This document shows, one piece after another, positions 55,648-64,000 of a DNA stretch of 64,000 nt. The notes under the pieces are model-generated. The model saw only the letters and a program-made list of their open reading frames with translations, had not been told where the DNA came from and did not search any database. How positions within the stretch are numbered: the first letter of the stretch is position 1; the number at the start of each line of letters is the position of its first letter. This DNA is from Reticulascus tulasneorum (Eukaryota > Ascomycota > Sordariomycetes > Glomerellales > Reticulascaceae). The translations under genes were made by a program, and so were the position numbers. Location of the stretch: positions 3,906,001 through 3,970,000 of the forward strand of contig LSAX01000002.1 of NCBI GenBank assembly GCA_001557505.1, written 5' to 3'.

Positions 55648-58427
55648 CGCCTCCCAACCGTCAGGCTATGTGCATTTGCGGTCCTCTTAGGTGCTGCAGA
55701 TGGCTAGTTTTCGGTAGCTACCTATGCATCTATCTGGGCGCATCCCTTTCTCTGCCTATCAAGAGCCGGCACCTCATTTGCCTCGCAGAGTGTCGTTGCC
55801 TTTGAAGGTGGTTTCCGCAGTCTCTCCCGTTTGGAAGTATATATGGGACATCGCGAAGACGTTTTCTGCGGGTCATATTAGTCATTTTAGCTTATGTTTG
55901 AAAATACTGACTGCGAATCGCGGCGCTGCCAGAGGACAGGCTAGCCTGAAATGAGACTCATGCCTGCTGGGTAAAATTGGTTCCTGTTAAGCCGGCGATG
56001 ACATGAGAACTCCACACGCGAACTTAGACATGTGCATAAGCGCCACAGCGACTTGATGATGAGTTTGGCGTACGGATAATTGTGAATAAGTAGAAACTGT
56101 TACATGCAGATTGCCACAGCCCAAGCCAGTCGCTTGGTTACAAGACTCATGCTTTCCTTGGTTTTAACAAGCTCGGCATATAACCGTCAGTCGCTGTCTC
56201 TGAGACTGGGGCGTAATGTGGAGAAGCTCTTAAATTTTCCAAACTCTGTAGGCGGTACATTAAGAGGTTTAAGATCATATATACATTCAAGATTCTTATG
56301 AGAACACAGAGCGTACTTCGTATTCTAGACCACGTACTTCCGTTTAGATGTGGTATAGTTTGCGTACGCTTTGATGAGCGTTGAGAGACTGAAGTACGTG
56401 TAGATGGACTACTCAGCTGGGCCGTGTCTGATACAATTAAGCTAGCTCGGCCTTGGCCCTGGGCAAAAATGCCCTAGCACATTTGTTCTACCAGAGTAAG
56501 ATTGAAGGGTTCCCAAAGATTTAGAGGCGATAGAAAATGTTTTGTTGTGGTGAGATCGTGTTTGCTATCCATAGGATGACTCCAACAAAGAATCGAGTGA
56601 TCTAAGCTCTATGCAGTTTAGCTCCCACTGGCTCCAAGGACACACTCGAGTAGAGATCTCTATCACGCAAGATAGTTGCCGAATGGTCCATTTAAAACGG
56701 TGAGAAATGACAAGTCCCGCTCCGATTCCACAGGACGAGGGATATTCGTTCACACGAAGTCTTTGATTTTGTTAACGAACCGACAGACTTCAAGTCCGTA
56801 GATTGGAGATCCCCTGCTTAAGGGAGACGGTCTATCAGCAAGTAGCTCGTAGCAGTCACTCAAGCTTGGTGCTTCGCATGTGTTTCGGGGGAAAGGTTTA
56901 GGCCTGGCATATTTTTGCTGACTCGCATTCCATGCTGAATGACTTGAATGCATATGCAATAACTAAAATAATAGTTGGGGAAAGATTTCCTCCGCGCTAT
57001 CCTTGAAGTGCATTCAGTATCCGCCAGTGTCTCCTGTGTTAATGTACCGCCCCTTTGCGGCGAATAGCAGACAGAGCTCCAAAAGCTCCATTCAACGCCG
57101 CAGGGACAATCTGTTACTCCGCACGAGCTCACCCAGCGCTGCCAACCTCACATCGACGATTTAGAGGTCGACATTAACGACAACACTTGGGCACTGGCAG
57201 TTGACCCTGGCACAGTACTTGGCATTTACCTGCACGCCGTGGCGTGTTACAAGGTTATGCGCTCCAGATATTTAAACGCGAGTGCACCAGATAATTAGTA
57301 AACCCGATATCTGCTCTACGGACTACAGCTTCCCAAAAGAGCTTGGCATGCTGCGAGGTGGCCGCGGTCGCCTCGAACATGGCCGATCAAGGACGCAACG
57401 TCGGAAATGTTCCCGGTCATTCCGACGTAAAGAAGAATCTCGGTAATAGTGCGCTCACCTTAGCTTGCATGTTTTAAACCTCTCAGCTACGAATAACTGC
57501 TTCGAAGAATCAAATACATGTTAATTACTTTTCGCAATGCCGACATCGTTAGATCAGAGCATGGCATAGTTCACTGTCTTATTCTTCTATGACACACGGA
57601 TTTAGCGGCAGGTCGTGATTTCAAACAACTTTCAGCTGCGCTTAAATACGAGATCTTCATTTACAGTGTCCAAGTCCATGGCGTGCTTGCTGCAATTTTA
57701 GCTGTTTTAACAGGGCTGATCTGGATACGGGTTGGGGGAGAGCTAGGTTTGTTTCCATTCACCTTGCAAGGACAGAATAAGTTCCATTATCACGGTTTTT
57801 GAGGCCTCAATCACTTCACTTCTGAGGTGCGATTCCGGGTTTACAACCCTTGCCACTGTAGAGGCTTGCGTCTGGTAGCTGTGCTCGATACGAGATTTAC
57901 GCATTACGCTGCCCCCAAACAAGAAGGTTATGGCACATGTTGAGTGCTACCTTACATATTAGATCCGACCAATAAATGGGCGAGGATCACCTGCATACCG
58001 TCGGCATGCCCCTGTTATCGCACATCGAGCTTGGACAACCAAATTTGTGCCTCATCCAATGCAGCGTATGCCCGTACCACCCAAACCGTCTCATGCCATC
58101 AAATCGAGCAATACTCGACGCCATCGACTTATCGATGCAGTGGCCATGAGCTAGGACGCTTACGTGTCCGATAAGTTCCTTAAATTCCTAACACGGACCT
58201 GAAGCAGTTAACAGTAGCACAGCGCTGTCCCTGCTTACCATTGTGTCTGTGCGTAACCGAATAAGGAAGCTTGCTTCCGTATTTCCTGCATGACGTGAAG
58301 AACATGGGAGTCAACGATTTAGTCATCATAAAATGCGACGGATATAAGATGCAGCTAGGGAGCAGCAAGTTAAAACAAAATCGTTGTAAGACTATCACTG
58401 AGTTTCAGAGGCTCAATTTACGTGGAT
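55648..58427. other. Long intergenic region
   Basis: About 2.8 kb. One open frame without ATG near 57070-57297 reads protein-like (TQRCQPHIDDLEVDIND, then LGIYLHAVACYKVMRSR) but has no start, splice partner or recognised family. Otherwise nothing seen. Confidence 0.4.
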
Positions 58428-61400
58428 ATGCTTGTCTTGCAGCTACTGACTCTTCTGCCGTTGGCAGGAGGGGTTCTTGGCATCCAACTTAGAGATGGCA
58501 CACCTACCGGCGCCAAACAAAGCTTTATTCTTGAGGCAGCTCCAGTATAAATCCACCAATAAATCAAGGCATGGAGCTGATTTGCTGATATATGGTTGAT
58601 ATAGGGAGTAGATGTGGAGGCTCTATCAGCGAAACTTGAGCTGGATGGGGCTCGAATCCTGAACACGTATAAGACGGACATCTTTTCCGGACTGGCTATT
58701 GAGACCGATAAAGACAACATAGATAGTCTCCAGGCGATAAAAGAAATCTCCAGGGCATGGCCAAACGGCCGGGCATGGCTGACTCCGCAGGCGGCTCCCC
58801 AGATGCTTCGGCGACAAGACGCTCCCTACCCAAATTATTCTCAAAATTTGCACAAAGGGACTGGTGTCCAAAAGGCCCATGACGCGGGCATACTTGGCAA
58901 GGGCGCTGTGGTTGCGGTCATCGACACGGGGGTTGACTACAACCATCCAGCTGTGAGTGGCTTCGACCAACAATGATATCATGGGACAATAATTCTGAGA
59001 ATGATAGCTTGGAGGAGGCTTCGGTCCAGGTTTCAAGGTGGCGGGTGGTTATGATCTTATCGGAAGCTCAAGTTCGTTCGATACCCTCTATTACAATTGT
59101 TCCACACTCCTGACGATAGTCGCGTCACAGACTGGCCAGGTTCCGCAAAAAACCCTGATGATGTCCCTAACCCCGCCGGCCATCACGGCACCCATGTGGC
59201 CGGTATCGTAGCGGGCAAAAACGACTGGTAAGCTACTGGTGCTTCGTGCTACCGAATACAAACATATATTGATTCAACCGGCTAGGTTCTCTGGTGTTGC
59301 GCCTGAAGCTACATTGTTAGCCTACAAGATAGTTAGTGACTATAATGCCGTAAGCACAGCTGAAACAATCACTTCAGCGAACTCGACGATAATGATGACG
59401 TGTGCAGGGCTCTGATGACGCAACAATAATGGATGCAATGCTTATGGCCTACGAGGCCGGGGTAGGTTCCATTCCCGTCCGGCCATTTAAAGCAGCCTAA
59501 CGTCTTTCCAGGCAGATGTCATCACCCTCAGCTTTGGATCGGGGACTGGTGGCTTTGCTGATCCACCGCTGCCTACTCTTACTCAGAGGCTCGTCGATGC
59601 GGGCATTATCGTTACAGTTGCTGCGTCTAATTCCGGGTCGGAAGGACCATATAACTTTAACCCAGCCGCTGGAGCAAAAGATGTCCTCGGAATCGCCTCA
59701 TCCCTAGCTTCCACCTTAACCGCCAAACCGTTTCAATTGAACTTCATCTTAAACGGGAAGACTGAGACTTCTACCTACGGCTATCTTGAAGTACCTTACG
59801 ACCAAGTAGACACCTGGGAAGGGGCAGCTGGGGAACTTCTCAATCGGCCGATATACCCAATTGTTTTTGATCAGAATGCTACTAGTCAGCTATGCAGCAA
59901 CTCCCCGGCGACATTTCCAGATCTGTCAGACAAGATCTTGCTTGTCCCCTTAGGCGACTGCGACCAGCTGATCAAAGAACTTCATCTCGCGCAGGATTTC
60001 AACGCTACCAATGTTCTGTGGTATAGTAACGAGGCTATGTTCCAGGCGCCGTTTACATATCTAAACAATTATGAGCGTCCGAAGGCCAGAATAAGCTATG
60101 ACGCTGCAGTACGCATCATTGAGACCGTGAAAGCCGGCGGCGAAGCGAGAGCGGATTTCGGTGGTGACAAGAGCATCCTTGTCGGCGTTGAGAACCCTAT
60201 TGGCGGCCGGCCGAGCGAATACACGTCTTGGGGCCCCATGTACAACTTCGACATAAAGCCAGACATTACGGCTCCCGGTGGGCAAATCCTCAGCACGTTC
60301 CCAGACAACCAATGGGCTAGCATAAGTGGAACCTCCATGGCAACCCCGTACGTGGCAGGCATCGCTGCTCTGTATGTTTCGAAGTTCGGAGGGCGGTCTG
60401 TAAATGGACCGGATTTTGCAAAGAAGTTCGTCAAGCGCGTGATATCTAGCGGAACTGCTATCCCGTGGCAGACAACAGAGAACCCCAGGGTACCAACGGA
60501 CAACGGCTTTCTAGCGCCAGTTTCACAAGTAGGGAATGGCTTGATCGATGCCTGGAAAGTGCTGAGCTACACAACCGATCTCGACTTTGAAAAGTTTACG
60601 CTCAACGATACCCATCACTTCAGTAGATATCACAGCTTTGACATCATCAACAACGACGCTGTTGATGTCGAGTACAACTTCGAGTTGCAACCTGTAGCCG
60701 GGTACTACACAAAGCTGTCGGGCAAGGAAACGATTAGCAAGCTTATCAAAATCGAACCTCTGAGCATTGTTCCAAATGTTACTATTCCATTAGGAAAGAA
60801 GCTCAAGCCGGGACAGAAAAAGACGTTCCAGTAAGTTTGGATGCTGCCATTCATTTCCTTCACCAAGGCGCGGATAAGAATAATGATTTTCATCTTAGAT
60901 TTGCGTTCAACTACCCCAAAGGCCTGGACGAATCGCGCCTACCCTTCTATGGTGGTCAGGTGCTCATTTCTGGTTCCAACGACGAGAAACTGTCCGTGCC
61001 ATATCTCGGCGCTGCATTCAACGCTAAGGCTCAATTTGACACCATGTGGACAAACGGATATCCAAGGGCATGGATTGGTAGTACCGTTGTTCCAGATTCG
61101 CCGGCAAAGTTTGTCTCCTCCAAGACAGCCAGCTCCGGTGCAGATTCCCGCTAACATTTATTCTAAGGCTAGTGGTACGACCTAATAATCCCGAAGGCAA
61201 AGGTGAAGAGCCGTTGAGACTCTGGAATCAATTGAAGTGGGGCAGCGCTGAGCTTCGTTGGGATGTGAGTCTTCTCTCGTTGGCACTACATCATACACCA
61301 TTGCTGAGACCAGCGTAAGATCTTTAACCTGGGATTTAAAGAAAGAAATTGGGCCTACCCGCCGGTCGTAGGTAAGAATGGCTACGTTGGGTCTGTCGCA

Positions 61401-61729
61401 TACTGGGGACAATCAAAGTTGAGGGGGTGGAGCCCCGACAACCTGGACAAAGATGTCACGGTTTCCTTCCCCGAAACAATTTGGAGAAACAACGAAGGTA
61501 GCTGGACCCAGTGGTACTGGATGGGAAAGCTGGCGAATGGCAGCTACATACAACCTGGACAATATTTGTAAGTGCCCTACGTATGATGAAGAAGTGTTGG
61601 TTATGAAGAGGGCTAATCGCGAAGTGAGACAGCATGAGATATGCTGCCCTCCGACCTTTCGGTACCCCGAGCCATTCAGACAACTGGCAAATATGGTCGA
61701 CCAATATTACGATTGTGCCACCAGCATAA
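58428..61729 (+). CDS. Secreted subtilisin-like serine protease, Vpr-type with PA and C-terminal domains (906 aa)
   Basis: Eleven exons close in frame: 58428-58544, 58605-58952, 59008-59071, 59131-59227, 59286-59349, 59408-59461, 59512-60830, 60899-61108, 61168-61264, 61314-61567 and 61633-61729. The start has a signal peptide (MLVLQLLTLLPLAGGVLG). A propeptide (about 25-110) precedes the S8 domain, with Asp146 in VIDTGVDYNHP, His195 in GHHGTHVAG and Ser523 in SGTSMATPYVAG. The 300-residue gap between His and Ser holds a protease-associated (PA) domain insert. The C-terminal 350 residues are beta-rich, Fn3-like, ending in TIVPPA. This is the minor-extracellular-protease architecture common in fungi. 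All motifs are intact. The exon 3, exon 9 and exon 10 boundaries rest on phase and are the least certain. Confidence 0.88.
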
Positions 61730-62771
61730 GTCAAAGTTAGACTACTAGTATTAAAATAGGATTCTTGTATGTCGGCCGGGTTGCTTCCTTCAGGCTCTGT
61801 TATTGTTGTTGCTGTCGGATAGCTTATTATCTCGGATGTTGACCTACAAATCATTTTTTGGGTATCTTTAAGTGAAATGTCATGGGCTATGAGTACATAA
61901 CCTCTCTAGAAGGCGGTAGTATATAGTAGAAAAGACTAGTCGAGCTGATGAATAGGTCCATATTTCCAAGCTTGGTTCCATGGTTGGTCGGCCTCAACAC
62001 TCAGGCATTCGCAAGAAATTCGGATTTACACTCCCACAGCATTTCTTGTGGGAGGATAGAAGAGTTCGCATCGACATGAGGCGTTACCGGAAAGCCTAGC
62101 CACGGGAGAGCAGACGGCAACCTTGGGGATGTAAGTCTTCGGGCACAACTGCCGAATGATCAAGTCTTTGCGTATGAAACATGCTCAGATTTGCCGCAAA
62201 AATTGGTCGATAAAATTGGAGCGGAGGCCGGAGACCGTGGCCATCATGCGCAATAAGGCCAGCATTTTGTCGAGCCTTGATCAGTACAGATTCGCCCGGC
62301 AGCACCGAGACCGTAGTCCCAACTAAAAATACCTACCCATAATTATCAGACGGTTTGTGCCAAGCACCAACGGCTGATTTAAGCTACCCATGCAAGGGTA
62401 CATCTCAGCCACGTACAGCACAAGATCGTTTGAGCTGAATGAGCTATGACTAATCGTGCACCCAGACGGGGACTCCGCAAACGTAATCATCTTCTACGCT
62501 GCTTGGCGTCCGTTTTATAAGGCAATTTAGTGAGATATTATCAGCTTGCCCCCCCAAAATTACCGATCGACACCAAATGCCTATTTAGGAAAGGCTCTTC
62601 AATACGATGATAGAGCCAGCATATATATCTGCGACTGTTAGCGGACACTCTCCAGAAATTCAGTCCATCTAGCAGCAGCAAAATTGACCAAATATCCACA
62701 TTCACGACCTAAACTTAAATCAAAGACGAGATATCATTATTTATATACATAACCGCGGTTTTTCAGCCAAA
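61730..62771. other. Intergenic region
   Basis: Between two plus-strand genes. No supported gene or repeat. Confidence 0.5.
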
Positions 62772-63297
62772 ATGAGGACAGCCAAGGACATCCTCGAAGG
62801 TTTCTACCTAGATGAATCTCTCTACGTATCAAACAAGGCTAGCGGTAAGGGTGATGACCCTTCTGGGGTTATGCGCTGGGTTTCCCCAGAAGTCAAAACC
62901 ATCCAGTCGGCAGATCTAGCATGGGGTGGAATCTGGCATGGCCATAAAGGCTGGGGAGAATGGTATATCCACAACTACAACTCGCTCTAATTCAGAGTGT
63001 GCTCACTACAACTGCAGGTTCTCCACAATGAGCAAGAACTTCTCTCGCCTCGAAGTTCATAATGCTGTCATATATGAGCCGAGCGGCAGCGACGCTAATG
63101 ACAAGCCAATCGTTGAGCTGTTGGTCCGCACGACCCTGTCCGTCACGGTTCTGGGTACAGGTGAGGAACATACTGGCCCTATGTTACAGATCATCACGAT
63201 CGATCGCGAAAATGAGGTCATCAAGGAGGTTCAGCCGCTTGTGTGGGATATTGGAGGATTGAATGAGAAGTTGAGGAGGGCTGGGCTGATTCAGTAG
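62772..63297 (+). CDS. SnoaL-like / NTF2-fold protein (156 aa)
   Basis: Exons 62772-62962 and 63018-63297 (55-bp intron) join in phase within a tryptophan codon (KGWGEW|FSTMSKNF). The pattern fits the SnoaL-like cone-shaped fold: N-terminal helix AKDILEGFYLDESLY, the central SADLAWGGIWHGHKGWGEW, then beta strands with LEVHNAVIYEPSG, VELLVRTTLSVTVLGTGE and QIITIDRENEVIKEVQP. Proteins of this fold are small-molecule enzymes such as polyketide cyclases or ester hydrolases, or binding proteins. No partner biosynthetic genes lie nearby, so the substrate is open. No signal peptide. Confidence 0.7.
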
Positions 63298-64000
63298 ATG
63301 GATAGGCTGAGAGGTACAAAATAGAGGGTGACGTCTGTACACCTGATAGAGTATACCAATAGAGGCAGCTTGCTCTCAGACTCAATGCACTAAAGTGCTT
63401 ACAGATGTTCTCCACTTTGACGGGGTTATTCTCTCCTGACACAATGACTAGACGCAATTGACTTCTAGTGCCAACCTTGCTGCTCAAATTGGCAATTCAC
63501 AGGTCAAGCTTCGGTGATCTCGTTTGACCCATCTCAAGCACCTCGCGATCTCATCACGAGATGCAGCGTGCTTAATCGCCGGCTATACGTCGATGTGTTG
63601 CTGGTGAATTGCCTCTTTGTTTCAGGGTTAGGTGTTGAGGCGCTGGGCACTCTTGGAAAAGGTGGTGTCTGTGAGGCGGGTCGGCACGGGGGGCTCTGCA
63701 AGTGTCCCCATAGCGTAGGTAGTTTAGGTTCACTGATAACTTTGTTTGACGATTCTGTTGCGTCTCTTCTGTACGCTGATTGATGATTATTCTAGATTAC
63801 CTTTGCTCTACGAAGCATCCCGTGCTACCTACTTTAAGAGGCCCGGGGTACTTGATCACTTCTGACGTCGCCACCTGTTTGACCTCTTCAGTCTTGGCGA
63901 CAGCCTCACAGTATCGGCTGTGTGTATTCATGCAGGTGAGATCTCGATATGGGATATAGGCTCCAAAGTATCGCCTGCTGTCCAGATCTTGAACACCTCC
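63298..64000. other. Intergenic region to window end
   Basis: A short open frame at 63514-63783 has biased composition and no features. No gene supported. Confidence 0.45.

Noticed and set aside
57070..57297. Protein-like open frame (IDDLEVDINDNTWALAV)
   Set aside because: No ATG, no splice partner and no recognised family; kept only as a note in the intergenic entry.
63514..63783. 89-codon open frame near the window end
   Set aside because: Low-complexity Gly/Leu/Val composition and no recognisable motif.

Overview
The window is a piece of a filamentous ascomycete (Pezizomycotina) nuclear genome. Genes are spread out and read from both strands. Coding regions are cut by short introns (about 49-131 bp) with GTRNGY donors and CTRAY-like branch sites. 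The gene content is typical of these fungi: HET-domain proteins, a NACHT-ankyrin protein, DUF3176, a CAP protein, fungal S8/S10/M43 peptidases and small cysteine-containing secreted proteins. The genus cannot be fixed from the sequence. No tRNA, rRNA, CRISPR array or intact transposon was recognised.

Layout. 1-6.6 kb: the 3' part of an S10 serine carboxypeptidase, two small secreted proteins and an M43-type secreted metalloprotease, with several short duplications between them. 8.3-17.3 kb: a DUF3176 membrane protein, a HET-domain protein, a conserved 89-residue protein and a large multi-pass membrane protein with polyQ and Trp/Arg-rich stretches. 17.3-20.7 kb is gene-poor, with one decayed reading frame. 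20.7-31 kb: a secreted CAP/PR-1-like protein, a 1,514-residue hydrolase-NACHT-ankyrin protein and a second HET protein. 31-37.6 kb: a coiled-coil protein with acidic repeats, an FAD monooxygenase and a secreted Cys-rich protein. 39.8-47.2 kb: two ankyrin genes (one apparently frameshifted), an ankyrin-subtilase fusion, and convergent to it a 306-residue protein with a gasdermin-like layout. 47.8-55.7 kb: a membrane-protein remnant, a small secreted protein, a broken MFS transporter and another secreted protein. 58.4-63.3 kb: an 11-exon secreted subtilase and a SnoaL-like protein.

How the genes may work together. Two themes stand out. One is secretion: three secreted peptidases, a CAP protein and five small secreted proteins, as expected for a fungus feeding on or living with other organisms. 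The other is self/non-self recognition and regulated cell death: two HET proteins, a STAND-type NACHT-ankyrin protein, three ankyrin genes, and an ankyrin-S8 protease next to a possible gasdermin-like protein. The last pair is the most interesting candidate system. In Podospora anserina, het-Q1 encodes a gasdermin-like protein that is activated through cleavage by the S8 protease het-Q2. Here the protease carries an ankyrin-repeat front end instead of being a bare protease or an NLR. The protease assignment is firm; the gasdermin assignment is inference from residue pattern and gene pairing.

Exon boundaries were worked out by hand from splice signals and reading-phase agreement, and every multi-exon model called intact closes in frame.
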